Assembly: GCA_000310025.1 (NCBI GenBank) | Contig: FN649759.1 | Span: 154,282 to 218,281, forward strand | Reading direction: 5' to 3' | Origin: Ectocarpus siliculosus | Taxonomy: Eukaryota > Sar > Phaeophyceae > Ectocarpales > Ectocarpaceae | Length of the DNA stretch: 64,000 nt | In this document: positions 23,501 to 37,300 of the stretch, piece by piece | Layout of the letters: every line of letters starts with the position of its first letter | Numbering within the stretch: position 1 is the first letter of the stretch | Translations under genes and position numbers: made by a program | The notes under the pieces: model-generated | What the model was told of the DNA's origin: nothing | Seen by the model: only the letters and a program-made list of their open reading frames with translations | Database searches by the model: none

Positions 23501-25013
23501 GGTAAAAAGCAGGGTTGATCGACCTTTTGGTAAGGGATAATATCCGCCGACCCTAATAACCCTATATTTCGACCCCGACAAGACCGGTTGATGATCGGCT
23601 GGCTTCTGAGGAGGCAGAAAAATAGGGCACGCTTCGTTATACCTGTGTGGTTGTACTCCGCCAAGATGTGTGGCCATGCTCTACAGGCCTTTGCTCTGAA
23701 AATTCGTGGGAGATACCTCATCCTAACCCCGGGAGTTGTCGAGGTAAAGGGGAGCGCAATGCGCAGACTCCACGTGCGAATTTTGAAGCCAGCTAGCCAG
23801 AAGAAACCGAGATGATACACTCAGCGGAGTCCCGCACACCCATAGAAGCACACACCCTCGCCGTCGCTTACTCCCTGCCGCACGTGAAAGTGTACCAGTA
23901 ACAACCAGCAGACTTGGTGCCTGCCCTCTGGATTCACAGCAAGAAATCTTTGTTGACGATGCGCTTTTCTTGCCGTTGGAAACTCTCACGACCGATTGGG
24001 TGTAAAAATACAAATATAGATACGAAGCCTGTATATGGAAGTCACTGCCAAAGCAGCAACAAGATTGAGCGAAGTGGAGGCGTTCGTGCGCTGTTGGTTC
24101 ATTCGCTACACGATACTCAGATACGATGTGTAGGTATGAATCTGACAGCAGTAACAGGGTGCCCGGCGGGGGGCGAGAGAAACAATCGTATAACGCCGCC
24201 TCAAGCATCGAAACATGAGAAACGAGAGTGAGATGGTGAGATGGTGCATCCACGTGAGAGCACGGTTAGAACGGTCATGTTTGAATGTTTGAATTGTGTT
24301 CCGACCACCACACCGCACTGCCCGATGGACTCTATCGCCCGATGGACTCTATCTACAGCAGTAGTGCACCCGTCTCTACCGCCATTGCTCATCAAAGCCA
24401 GCGGCAGTGCTGTGAGGTGCAGATTGCATGGTATGCAGTAGCAGTGTCAGTGTGTGACGCGTGTTGTTTGGTGTGTTCCTTCGTGTATAACGTTCCCCCA
24501 CAGGTGCGGCGGATGCATCAGTCTTGAAGATCCCCTCAAATATGCGCGCGGATACAAGTCTTTTCATGTACGTCTGCATATGAACTGCGGAAGTGCGTGT
24601 GTGGGATTGCTGCCTGGACGCAGCGTGTCTCGCACAGCATCGCTGAAGACTACGACTGCAACTCCGCGGCGAACTACAGTACCCCGCCGTACGAGTCAAA
24701 TAACTTCCCTCTCCAACCGCGGGAGGGTGGGCACGAACCGGTGCTTCGAACGAACAACAATTCGTTGCGTCTCTTGACGCAAGACGTGTACCGCTGTGTA
24801 TAGTCCACTGTACACGTGTAGCCTACGCAGAATTGGTGCGTTCAGCACTTACCCACAAGGCCGTTGACCATCACAACTCTTCTTTTTTCGTCCGCATTCT
24901 GAGCAGCTCCTACGCATCCTGCGCAGGATTGGACGCGAGCAATTCCCTTCTTCGGGACCAACGTCGTTATCCCCATGGTTCAATGATGGTGATGTTGTAG
25001 TTGAGGCATCCAT
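17566..25013 (-). CDS. Fungal-type Zn2Cys6 transcription factor, copy U2 (multi-exon)
   Basis: Probable nuclear transcription regulator. Exon 1 runs from the ATG at 25,013 (MDASTTTSPSLNHGDNDVG) to a GTGAGT donor and encodes SCSECGRKKKSCDGQRPC, the first four cysteines of a Zn2Cys6 cluster. The next open frame (within 24,376-24,699) holds RSCSRSLQRC, a C-x6-C that could give cysteines five and six after splicing. The rest of the exon series matches U3. The acidic C-terminal exon (17,566-18,114) ends DAPCDGGDDTGQRLW at a stop; a GTGAGC donor overlaps that stop, so coding may continue downstream. The copy carries none of the large insertions found in U1 and U3 and is the best candidate for the least disturbed gene. 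It is divergently paired with U3 across 345 bp. A full exon model cannot be fixed by eye. Confidence 0.65.
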
Positions 25014-25358
25014 GGGTATTGATTTTTCCGGTAGCTGCGATCGTTGTTTCTCGAGGGGGACGAAACACTTTGGAGCTGTATATTTCTTATCACGGTACCC
25101 AGCCAGTTAACTCTCTCGGCTAAGCTGAGGCGCAAGCACAGGCAAGAACGAATATGTAAGGAACGCGGGGAGACCAGCCAGCGGCGAATTGGCGGGTTTT
25201 ACTCCTATTGGCTAAAACCAACAGTTCGGACTGGCAAATTTTCTTGACTCTCTGCTTACGCCGAGAGAGTCACCTGGCTTCGGACCGTGATCAGAAACAT
25301 AGAGCTCCAAAGAGCTTCGCCCCCCTCGAGAAACAGCGATCGCAGCTACCGGGGAACC
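25014..25358. promoter_or_regulatory. Centre of the giant inverted repeat; shared bidirectional promoter region
   Basis: The 345 bp between the two divergent start codons (25,013 minus and 25,359 plus). The central part is unique; the edges pair with each other. It holds CCTATTGGCTAAAACCAACA (25,203-25,225) with an inverted CCAAT box, also found upstream of U1. No TATA box is clear. A two-way promoter is inferred from the gene layout. Confidence 0.55.
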
Positions 25359-28300
25359 ATGGATGCCTCAACTACAACATCACCATCATTGAGCCATGGG
25401 GACAACCACGTTGGTCAGGAAGAAGAGAATCGCTCGCGTCCAATCCTGCGCATCGTGTGTAAGAGCTGCTCAGAATGCGGACGAAAAAAGAAGAGCTGTG
25501 ATGGCAAACGACCTTGTGGGTGAGTGCCGAATGCACTACTGCGGTGTAGGATACACGTGTATAGCAGTGGACTATACACAGCGGTACACGTCTTGGGTCA
25601 TTTAGAGGACGTGGCGACTGTTCGTTCAAAGCACCGGTTGGCGTGAACCCCCCTCCCGCGGTTGGAGAGGGAAGTTATTTGACTCGTACGGCGGGGTACT
25701 GTAGTTCGCCGCGGAGTTGCAGTCGTAGTCTTCAGCGATGCTGTCCGAAACACAATGCGTCCAGGCAGCAATCCCACACACGTACTTCCGCAGTTCATAT
25801 GCGGACGTACATGAAAAGACTTGTATCCGCGCGCATATTTGAGAGGATCTTCAAGACTGGTGCATCCGCCCCGCCTGTGGGGGGATGCTACACGAAGGAA
25901 CACGCCAAACAACACGCGTCACACACTGACACTGCTACTGCATGCCATGCAGTCTGTACCTCACAGCACTGCCGCTGGCTTTGATTAGCAATGGCGGCAG
26001 AGACGGATGCACTGCTGCTGTAGATCGAGCCGATCGGGCAGTGCGGTGTGGTGGTCGGAACACAATTCAAACATTCAAACACAGCCAGCCCTGATAGTTC
26101 TACCCGTGGTCTGTGGATGCACAATCTCACCATCTCACTCTCGTTTCTCATGTTTCGATTACTTGAGGCGGCATTATCCGATTGCTTCTCTCGCCCCCCG
26201 CCGGGCACCCTATTACTGCTGTCCGATACAAGACACCATACCTATCGTACCTGAGTCTCATGTGGCGAATGCACCAACAGCATACTAGCGTTGACTTCGC
26301 TCTCTCTTGCTGCTGTGGCAGTGACTCTCCCATTAATTTTATCTATCTATTCTACATACACCCGTCAGTTCGTGAGCTTTTCCAACGGCAAGAAGAGCGC
26401 ATCGTCAAGAGCGATCTCTTGCCTTGAATCCAGAGAGAACAGGTACCAAGTCTGCTGTTACTGATACACTTTCACATGCGGCAGGGATGTGTGGTGTGTG
26501 TTTCTATGCGTGTGCGGGACTCCGCTGAGTGCGTCACCTCGGTTTCTTCTGACTTCTGGCTATGTAGCTGGCTTCCGAATTCGCGCGTTGAGTCTCCGGG
26601 TTGTGCTCCCCTTTACCTCGACAACTCCTGGGAGGAGGATGAGGTATCTCGCACGAATTTTCGGAACAAAATGCCTGTATGGCACGGCCACATCTGGGCG
26701 GAACACCACCAAACCGGTGTGACGAAACGCTCTCTATTTTTCTGCCTCCCTAGAAGCCAGCAGATCATCAGTCGGTGCTCCATAGGTCTTGTCGGGGTCG
26801 AAACATAGGGTTATTGGGGTCCCCGGACCCACGGCGGATATTAAACCCTTACCAACAGGGCGATAAACCCCGCTTATTTCCTCCTGGGTTGCAGGTAAGA
26901 AACTGTGGCGGCTCATTAGCGAATTCTCGTTGGTCTCAACACGGATGAAGTATTTGAGATGCGTACTTGCAGGATTGGACCACAAGTATGTTCTCTGTAA
27001 AACCAACCACCTTGCACTGCCTCCTGTGTCCGCGGCTCAGGGAACCACAAACAATTGGGGGGGCCAATATGTCGCCTTCCCCTCCACAACTTGTCCAGTG
27101 GCGTTACGTAAACTCACACCAACACGTTTAGCTCGAAGTTGCGGTGCATGTTTGGCTGCTTCACTGACTATTTCCCTCTTGTACCAACATCATCTAGGCG
27201 CTGTGTTCGATCAGGCGATCAGTGCACGTACAGCGAAAGGCGGCATCGGTATGACTATCGACGACACATTCAGCGGCATCGGCCTCAGGGCCCTAGTCGG
27301 GATGGCGTGAACGCGAAGGAGGTTCTGCTTCACTCCACCACCGGCGCACTCATGACGTCCGGCATGTTGCCGTTCAAGAGGTGAAGTAAGGTAGCTTCTT
27401 TCGGTTGCTTTACATGGGGTAGTAGTCAAGGGAATATTGAGCATGCCCTCGATTGAACTGTGCGTAGGCAGAGAGCAAGTAGGTTATCTCGCTATTTCTC
27501 CTTCCCTGCCTCCCATTCTCCGCTTTCTCGTTCTCTGCGTGCAGTAGTGTGGGGGGCGTGTTGTTCTACCACAGCAGACACAAAACAATTTGGGACAAAG
27601 AAACAGGAAGGTTTGTTCGTCGAAGCAGATAGAATAAACTGGTGTTTATTTTGTAACAGTCGAATTAGAATTTGGCTTCATTTTCTACCGGAAACCCAGG
27701 GTCACGGTGTTTGGAATTATTAGTCTATAGTTGGGGGTGTCATTCCGTGATCGAGTCCACGCAGGGGCTGTAGCAAAGTCGGGTAACGTGTGACAGCTAC
27801 AGAGCGCGTGAAGCAACGGAAGGACAGCAGCAGGCGCCTAACGCAGTAGCGGCGGCAGTTTAGAAAAGGGCGGGACGGGACACGGCGCAAGCATTGGGGA
27901 AGTGACCAGCACGCGACTCTCCATATAAAGGTGTGTACTCGTGTCCAACATCCATCGTGTCGGCCGTGTTCCTATTCGCGTCCCGCTACTCTTGTGACCT
28001 CACCGCTGCGTGCATTTAGCACGAGGGGGGAGGGTGCAGTAAGATAAGCGGCGGCAAGCCAACGCAGTCTCGCTCGCCGCGCCGCTCAGATAGGTCCCTT
28101 CCCAAACATGGGATGCGGTTCATCCCAACCGAGACGTACTCTCGCTGAAGAAAAAAAATGCGGTTCGTCCCAACCAGACGTACTCTCTCTGAAGAAAAAA
28201 TTCAACGGCAAAAAGAAAGAGCGGGGCCTGTTGTATGGTCGCACGCTGACTTGTCGCGGTTGATAGCAGCCATTGTACTGCACGGGGTGGAGGAACCCTG

Positions 28301-31300
28301 CGGCATCGGACATAACCAATCGACCCGCGGCAGTAGGGCATGATGCTGTCACGATTATGCACATGAGGCAGGTGCCTTGTTTTCTGTTTCCCCCGGCTTA
28401 CTAGGGACTACTTGCCGGTACAATCTTGTCTGTGCCGCGCACAGAGGGGCATATAGCTGAAGGAATCGACGATAATATGCCCACTCACGTAAGCAATCGT
28501 CTCCACGGATGGTATTGACAAGTCCCCACTGATGGTATCGACAAGTCCCATGGCATACAAAGCGGCCGCATACGTAATCGGAAAGTGCATTCAACAGCAT
28601 TCACGGGAACGGATAAAAGCAAAAACACATGCATGCGAGAGAAAGACTCAAAGAAAAAGACTGAAAAACAATGAAGACGAGAAAAAAAAAACGAGACAGC
28701 GAACTACGTGCTGTATGCATAAGGAAAAAGAAGATGAGAAAAAAATAGGGGGGGGAGGTGGATGTGACACGCGAGGTTCGAAGTCGCGAAGAACGTCAGG
28801 TAGCGGTCCATGTGAGTGCATCACGGTCTCGAGGGGCATCACGTCAAATTTATTGCCGCCGTGACACAAACGTTCTATAAGAATACGTCACGTCCATCGA
28901 CGATTAAGCGACCAAAAACGCCCGGACAGCAATTGATGCATGCCAAAAACTCGTCAACCTGCCGTAGGATTGTCTATGCGGAAGTGATCTCAATGAAAAT
29001 AAAAAAAACAAGGACACGCACCAGCACGGGACGCGCCAATAGTGGAAGCACTCGTCCGTGCTGTTGGCGAGTGGAAGTTAACCGATCTCAACGCAACGAA
29101 ACACGAAGTCATACATGTATCAGCACGGGATGCGCCAATGAGTGGAAGCACCCGCGCTGTTGGCGAGTAGAGTTAACCGAATTCAACGCAGCGGTAGAGA
29201 AATACCACAAATCATGCATCAGTACGGGACGCGCCAATGAGTGGAAGCACCCGTGCTGTATATGTGTTGTCAGCCTCAGCACGGGACGCGCCAACGAGTG
29301 GAAGCACTCGTGCTGTTGGCGAGTAGAGTTAACCGATCTCAAAAAGAAAGAACAAAACGCCGTACACGTATTAGCACGGGACGCGCCAATGAGTGGACGC
29401 ACCCGTGCTGTTGGCGAGTAGAGTTAACCGAATTCAACGCATCGAAAACGAAGTCGTACACGTATCAGTACGGGACGCGCCAATGAGTGGAAGCACCCGT
29501 GCTGCATATGTGTTGTCAGTTTCAGCAAGGGACGCGCCAATGAGTGCTGTTGGCGAGTAGAGTTAACCGATCTCAAAAAGAAAGAACAAAAACGCCGTAC
29601 ACGTATCAGTACGGGACGCGCCAATGAGTGGGCGCACCCGTGCTGTTGGGCGAGTAGAATTAACCGATCTCCACGCATCGAAAACGAAGTCATACACGTA
29701 TCAGTACGGGACGCGCCAATGAGTGGAAGCACCCGTGTTCATATGTGTTGTCAGTTTCAGCAAGGGACGCGCCAATGAGTGGAAGCACCCGCGCTGCGTA
29801 CAAGTATCATCAGTGCGGGTCGCGCCAATGAGTGGAAGCACCCGTGCTGCATATGTGTTGTCAGTTTCAGCGAGGGACGCGCCAATGAGTGGAAGCACCC
29901 GCGCTGTTGGCAAGTGGAGTTCACCGTATCCAACGCATCGAAAAAAAAAAAAAAACACGTATCAGCACGGGACGCGCCAATGAGTGGAAGCACCCGTGCC
30001 GATGGCGAACCGGGGTTCACCGAATCCAAGAAAATATATATATAAAAAAAAAAAAAGAGAAACCATCGCTAGTGTTCCAAAGAGAGAAATATTCGGGATT
30101 GGTCGACGTCCGGTGACCGTAGCGTCAGCAGCAATAATCACTCCATTCAATCCACAGGCGTCGAGAATGAACTAACGCGAGCTCGCGATATAACAACGCG
30201 TCGTTCTGGGCCCGACGAAAACCCACGTCAGATAGTTTCGCCCGAAGATAGGATTTGTAGACCATTCTAACTGCAGATCCAGGCGCGCGATCGACTACGC
30301 CCACGATGAAGAGGAAAAGAAGTGTTCCCGCAACGCCGCCCTGACGCTCGCCTGCCGCCTGCCGCCGGTCCGCTGCTTATACGACTCCAACCGCGACCAG
30401 ATGCCGACACGGGCCTCCACGCGGAGCGGCAGGGCAGCGGCTGGGCAAGCAGGGCGAGGTCGGGCGGCGACACCTTCGACACCACGCACGAGAGGTCTAC
30501 CGCGCGATCGGTGGCGAGCTCGACGGCTCGCCCCTCGACGCGCAGCGGATCACGTACTCCCGCGAGGCGTCGAGCGGTATCCTCCTCGCGAGCGCCAGGG
30601 ACAGGCACCCGCGGCGACCCCCCCGCTGATGAGACTGAGCTCGCTTCTCTCCGCGGGCTGGTGGACGGCCTGAGGGAGGAGCTGCAGCGGAAGCGCGATG
30701 AGGCTGCCGGTGATCGCCAGCAGCTTCAAGCAACGATCGACGACCTGATCGCCACCCAAGCAGCAGGACCTGGCCTTCCGGGGGGGGGTGCAACTTGTGG
30801 GCACAACCGCCCCACCATCGGCCTCTCGGGCCCCCGCTACACCCAGCGCCGAGGCGGCTAAGGCTACGGCAAAGGATAGAGCGCGGATGTGGGGGGACCT
30901 CCGCCGGGTAAAAGCGTGGCTCATCCTGGGGCGGCCCCCGGCAGTTTCAAAACTGTCGCAAGATGGAGTGGCAATCCTTGCTTCGCAAAGGCGTCCTGGT
31001 GACAGAGAAAGTGGCGGCATCGCTCGACACGCTCGTGGTTACTGCTTCGCCTTCAACTCGTCGTCCGGTTGCCATGATCGTAACTGCCCACACATCCACG
31101 CCCAGAACCCTTCCCACGCTAGGCGCGGAGCGTCCGAAACTCCGGCAACCGGCGCGCGCGGCGTTGGCCACGGCAACGGGGGAGGGCGCGGAGGAGAGGC
31201 GCGCGCCGCTGGCGAGGGCGGCGCGAGACCCAAGGCCGCTGGCTTCTTCACCCACGGGAAAGACAAATAGGGGTGCGGGCTCTCCCGCGTAGCGGGGGGG

Positions 31301-34300
31301 CCTACCTCGGATGGCAGCGCACCTGCGGCTAAATCGAACGGCAGCACGCCGGTCTACACGAGGTTGGCTCCAGGGCTATCAGCAGGTTCAGGACCTGGGA
31401 CAGGCAGGACGGGACTTTGTTACCGACGTCTTGGCATGCAGCTCGTCGAGCACTCAGTTGCGTCTTCGTCTAGAAGGACTTACACGTCAGGCTTCAACTC
31501 TTGGTGCACGTTTCGCAGGCTGACGGAGAAGCCCAAGTTCCTAGGGCAACGTGCCGGGGACCTTCATGTGTGGGAGTTGATAGACTTCGTAGCCTGGTGT
31601 TTCCAGTCTGAGGGTAATCTAGCGAGTACAATATCCGGAAAACTCACGGCTGTACAACATTTTCATAGGCTGGAAGCTTCTGTCGAGCTAGACTTGTCGT
31701 CTCCGATGTTGAAATGTGCGCTAAGGGGGATTGCGAGGAACCACGTGGCTGTGGGGACGGTACGCCGTGTGCGCCTGCCTGTGTCTTGGCGTATGCTGCT
31801 GGACGGGGAAAGCGCAAGCCAGAACTGGGGGGAAGGGGGCAGAGTGATGTGGCTGTGTCTGTGCTTGTCCTATCTCTTTATCACACGGTCTGATGAGGTG
31901 TTCGCGAATGATGCGGGCAGGGTGCATGAGGCACACTGTCTTACGAGGGCGGACGTAGCATTGTTTGCTGGCGAGACGCAATTAGTCTTTAGTCACTATC
32001 GTAGAGCAGACCGTGTCGAAATGAGGTTTAGAGGGCACAAGGCCGATCAAGAGCAGAAAGGAAACATACGGGTTCGTACGCGAGACGAAGTCACCGGACC
32101 GCAGTCAGGTGTGAGAGCACGCGGTGGCGGGGTGGCTCTTGTGGTGGAGCTGTTATCGTGTCATGCGACGTTCCCTGACTCCGCACCGTTGGCTTCGTAC
32201 CGTAGTGGAAGAGCAGTGAGAGTAGTGAGGTATACTGCTGCCCTCCGTGCACTCAGAGAAGTGGTAGCGAGGTCGGGGCGTAACCCCCAGGAGTACGCGT
32301 TGCACTCGTTGCGAATTGGAGGCGCGACGGCTCTTGCATCGGGCGGAGACATCGCAGAACGAGTGATTCAGAGAGAAGGGAAGTGGAGGTCGGATGCATA
32401 CAAGCCGTACGCGCGAAACAATGTAGAGGATTCGCGGCGAGTGTCACGGAAACTTACAGACGGCAGTAGGATCGTATCGAGACAGCCGGGGGAGGGGACC
32501 GTCTGGGGGAACGGATAGTTGACTTATTCGGTAGTCGTCCAGAAACTGACCTCGATGTGGGTGTTGTAGAATGGTGTGTACCATTTGAGGACTTGGTCAG
32601 TTTTGGGACTCCTGCGTTTGCAGTCGTAGTCCCCCGGCTAGTATTTGTGGGGAGAGAGATGGATTTGTAAGAGTTGACGCCGGCCTTTGCAGCTAACGCG
32701 GCCGGAGAGACGATGAGCGTGTCGTGCGTCTCTCTCCCCAACACGTAGCCTAGAAACCGAAGAAATAATGAAGCAATTCGAAAGAAAACAAAATAAAAGG
32801 AAGGTTTGTTCGTCGAAGCAGATAGAATAAACTGGTGTTTATTTTGTAACAGTCGAATTAGAATTTGGCTTCATTTTCTACCGGAAACCCAGGGTCACGG
32901 TGTTTGGAATTATTAGTCTATAGTTGGGGGTGTCATTCCGTGATCGAGTCCACGCAGGGGCTGTAGCAAAGTCGGGTAACGTGTGACAGCTACAGAGCGC
33001 GTGAAGCAACGGAAGGACAGCAGCAGCCGCCTAACGCAGTAGCGGCGGCAGTTTAGAAAATCCCGCCCTCCCATCCCTTTTCTTTCGAAGGTGGGGGCAT
33101 AAGTTCGGGAATATTCGGTATCTAGTCAGGTGTTGTAGAATGGTGTGTACCATTTGAGGACTTGGTCAGTTTTGGGACTCCTGCGTTTGCAGTCGTAGTC
33201 CCCCGGCTAGTATTTGTGGGGAGAGAGATGGATTTGTAAGAGTTGACGCCGGCCTTTGCAGCTAACGCGGCCGGAGAGACGATGAGCGTTTCGTGCGTCT
33301 CTCTCCCCAACACGTAGCCTAGAAACCGAAGAAATAATGAAGCAATTCGAAAGAAAACAAAATAAAAGGCTGTTTCTCGGATCTTCTTGGATCGATTGAA
33401 AATTTCAAGAATGGCTGCCATGACTCACGGCAGAGATATGTGTTGGGAGACGAAAACGAAAACCTCTCGTCACTCTTGGATCCATCAGCGAAAACGAATG
33501 CAGAGTTTCCCAGACCCAACCGCCGCCGAGCCAAGCGTAAGATCGCCCGACCACTCCCGCGTGTGCGGGGGACGGTGGAAGAGCCTAGATCGAAGAAGTA
33601 TGCCGGGGACACGCCAAAATCCCTACTAGATACGAACAACGGAAGTTCCCACCACGGCTGGCAGCACCCATGGCCAACGATGGCCGGCTGTTATAGTCAC
33701 AACGCAGCGGCAGGGATGTCGACCAACATCAAAACAGCTGGCTTATGGCCTCTCGTGCCAACTGAGATTGCCCGTGGCGTATTGGTTGCACAGTTTTCCA
33801 CTACCCCCCCTTTGCCCATGCCTTGCTCTATTTTATGGTGTGTCAGGTGTAGGTTGAGTGCCTCTCCGGCAACTGGCCTTGTGGGGATGCAGGAGAACGC
33901 GTTCCTCAGCGACTTCTTCGGCTGCGTTGGTTTTCTTCCACTCACCACCCCGAGGTATCACATCCAGCTTGCCTGGAACCGCATACGCATTGGGTCATGC
34001 ATACTGCCGGCGTTCACGCGACATTTAGTCCATGGCTTTGGCCTTTTCATATGTCATTGAAGCTGCCGCAATGCAGGCGGCGTTGGCATTCTTGTCTAGA
34101 GTTGTGGTTTTCTTGTGTTTCTTTTCGCACTTCCGTCCTTCAGCACTGTACCCTACGCGACCATCGGACCCGTGGCACTTTCGCGCCATCTGTGCTGTTT
34201 TGGCCAGTCACATTCGGGAGACGATGGTGACGATCATGTTACCCCGCGCCTCCTCTCAGCAGTCAGTCTTTGGGGACGACTGTGACGAGGGAGGGCACTA

Positions 34301-37300
34301 CTTCGAAGCAGTCGCCCCGGGGGGCGATCTGAGCAAGACCTCAGCACGAAACCAGTTTCCAATGGACCCGTCAGCGTGCACGTTCTGGTGTGCGGTTGCT
34401 CTCGGGGCGCTCGCGAAGGGTAGCCCGATCGAATCGGTATGTACCGGCGTGTCATCTTTCAAGTCATAAGTGTGAGAATGAGTTGTTGTTTGCCAAAACA
34501 TCATACCGTGTCTCGCATGTCGTTGAGGTCACTATTTGTCGTAGGGTGCCGTCGTGGCTTGTTCGTCCGTGTGACAGACCTTCCTCTGCTCGTTTGGTGT
34601 CTCGCTGCCGCAGGTGACAAGCTACGCCCAACTGGCACAAGAAGCGCTTGCCAAGAGCAACTCCGGTCCCGGAGACGCCGAGGTCGCAAAGTGAGTCAAC
34701 CTGGAACAACCTACCCTCAACATACCCAGGCGTTCCTCTGCGGATGCTGTAATGTTGACCCACTTGGTGCTTGTACTTGAGACCTATCGGCCAGGCTCTT
34801 CCGCTCGACAGTGCTTTTGTAGTTTTGCGGTGATAACTTGATTTGATCTTTGTTCTCCCATTTTTCTTGCTTCTGGCCAGGGCATGGGTAATTCTGGCTA
34901 ACCTGCACGGCTTTATGGGACACAAGGTGAGCTTCGTTCCGTGACTGTGTCCTACACTTGTGTGTCCACCGCCCCTGACTCTTGGAACTTTGTTTTGGTT
35001 CTTTGTGACAACGCGGCAGGCCCCTAAGGAGCTTGCAGGCGGGTCTCCCCGGTGGGTCTCCCCAATGGCGCGCTTGTCACATTGCAAAAATGATCCGCTC
35101 CAGCTGAGGTGTAATCGTTGTGTCCTCCGACGTGCGTTCGTTCGATAACCACATGGTACATGTGTTCAGGAGCGGTTCGAGAAATACCTGGCTCTTTCGG
35201 ACTCATTCTTGAGAAGTTCTATCGAGCAAGGGTCCATCGACACCCTTCCAGTGGTGAGGTTGGTGCTGAGAGTTTCGTTTAGCGCTGGAGGTTACAGGTT
35301 GAGCGCTGATGGTGGCTCCCTCTAGGATGTTCGCCTTGAGTTGTGCGTGCGATGGAGGTTTCCTGCCACAGTCACATGTGTGATATTTAGTGTGATCCGA
35401 ACCGAATAACTTTCCCGGTTCCTTGGAGACCATCCTACACTGGCAACTATCAAGTCACTGATATGAACAAGCGGGAGTCCTCTTGCCTCCTCGCGCTGCC
35501 GTTGGGGCAGCTGCGTTCATTGCTTCTCTTCTTCTTCCGTGCGGCCATGCGCTGACCAGGGTTTCGCCGAGATCGTCAAGTTCAAAGACATCGCCAACGT
35601 GTCCTGTGGGAAGTGGCAGGTGGAGTCTTTCCCTGTCCAAGGAGAAAACTTTCCTCCCCCTCAGGTATGCGCGCTGGTTGCATCGAGGGGTCGCTTGGCG
35701 ATGCCCATTCTCATGCCAGAGTATGATCAGCTGGGCTCTCGCGTATATTCCAGGGGACAAAGATTCTCCGCCCACCGGCAGCGTCGTTTAGCTTCGTGGA
35801 AACAGGCCTTGAGTACGTACAGACGAGCGAGGAGAATGGCTGCCAACTGATTCGACACCACTCAACATCATTGTTTTGCACCTACCCTACCCCTCCGCTT
35901 TTGTGGTCACGACGCTCCCAGTTAAACGAGGCTGCCACCGAAGCCGAGCTGTATCGATACGTCTCTCGATCTTGCGTAGCTTTTGAGAGTACGATCTACA
36001 CGACCATGACCAAGCAGAGCACGAGTGGCGGCAACAGCCTGTACGACTCTGAACGTCATGGCAGGCCAGACGGGGTGCACTCTTCCCCGGAAGACTTGAT
36101 GGCTGTTGATATATCTAAGGCTATGCGGGCGTTGTTGGACGATGGCGGTTTTGTTGATTTTGGACCGCTTCAAGAAGCCATGGATCGGTGAGTCGATATT
36201 CCCGTTGCAAAGGCAGGCGAGGGCAACCGTGGTCGTTTGGCACCGTGGTACATAAGGAGATATGTTTCCAAGGTGAAGCTGATCTGATATATCAAGGATT
36301 TATCGAGGCCGGAGCTAAATTTCGCCAACTCCAACAACGGGTAGCTGCAACGTCAACAAGCGCCACCAAGAGGCTCGGATCAAACGTTCATGTCTACTTT
36401 CCACTTCGACCGGCCGTCACGTGTCCGTACAACCGTTGCTTTACGTCTCAATCGCATTCGACTCGCATGTCGACCTGGCGTGCGGTCCTTCGGTGAGAAG
36501 ACCAAGCATTCGTGGGGGTATCGGCGCCCTTAAAATCGACGGGTGAGCTGGGGCAGATGTGTTGAACACGTGGATATTTGCACCCCTCTAACACAATGAG
36601 AGCACACGTGAATCCCACCCCCAGCCGTTCCTTTGTCGTGGCCGTATACCTTTACTACTTCCTGCACTCGTTTTCTAGTGCAGAGTCGTGTGTTCAAGAA
36701 CCCATCACCGGCCTGGGACGTCAACCGGCCGTGTACCCTCTGATTCAACGACCCCTACGCTTGGCAATTTGTTCACACCTGCAAAACGGTGGTGCTGGCG
36801 CCTGGAATTTTCATTCGGAAATATTTGTTCGCCACCGCACAGGATTTTCTCACACACTACTTGATCACCCCCGCGTCCCCTCCTCCATCCAATAGACCCC
36901 ATGCCATGCGGATGGCAGCGAAGGGCGATCTGCATGCCGCACGGGAGAGGATCAGTCGTTGCATTGAAGTGCTCGAGCGATATCCTGGCTTGTGTCGCTC
37001 CGTTATCGGGTGAGTCGTTTATTGGCTCCTTGAGACTTGCGGAGGCAGTGATGGCCTTTTGTGGTTTTGCTGCGTGGCGCCAGCAACGCCCGCTGTCCCT
37101 TTTGCAGCGTTGTCGGACAAGTATGGCTTGTCACAGGGTGAAATCCTTCGCTCAACGCCACATTTCTGAAAATGAAAGGTGTCAGTGGAGCCCATCATTC
37201 GCTCTAGCGCGAGATCGGGATTCCAAGACCGAACTCACTCAAACCACGGCCTGTGATTCACCATCATAGAGTGAACGATACTCGGAGCAACGAGGGGCTC

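Larger units (their letters stand above)
27608..33369 (+). mobile_element. Ngaro/DIRS-type tyrosine-recombinase retroelement, 5.76 kb
   Basis: Shows the family's split direct repeats in the order A1, body, B1, A2, B2: A1 27,608-27,867 and A2 32,801-33,060 (260 bp each), B1 32,561-32,800 and B2 33,130-33,369 (240 bp each). B1 and A2 are contiguous, and B2 follows a 69-bp spacer. Each pair differs at only about one base, so the insertion looks recent. The empty site is visible in U2 (complement of about 22,780) and U1 (about 10,615); no target duplication is seen beyond a shared GG, as expected for recombinase-mediated insertion. Parts recognised: a Gag-like zinc-finger region and a tyrosine recombinase on the plus strand. 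No reverse transcriptase or RNase H is recognised, so the copy probably needs another element to move. Confidence 0.85.

Noticed and set aside
28816-29983. Long open frames such as 28,816-29,421
   Set aside because: They are periodic translations of the satellite in several frames and both strands, with no domain.
29020-30005. CRISPR-like array of spaced palindromic repeats
   Set aside because: Spacing is irregular, linkers are themselves repeated rather than unique, no cas-like gene is near, and the setting is a eukaryotic mobile element.
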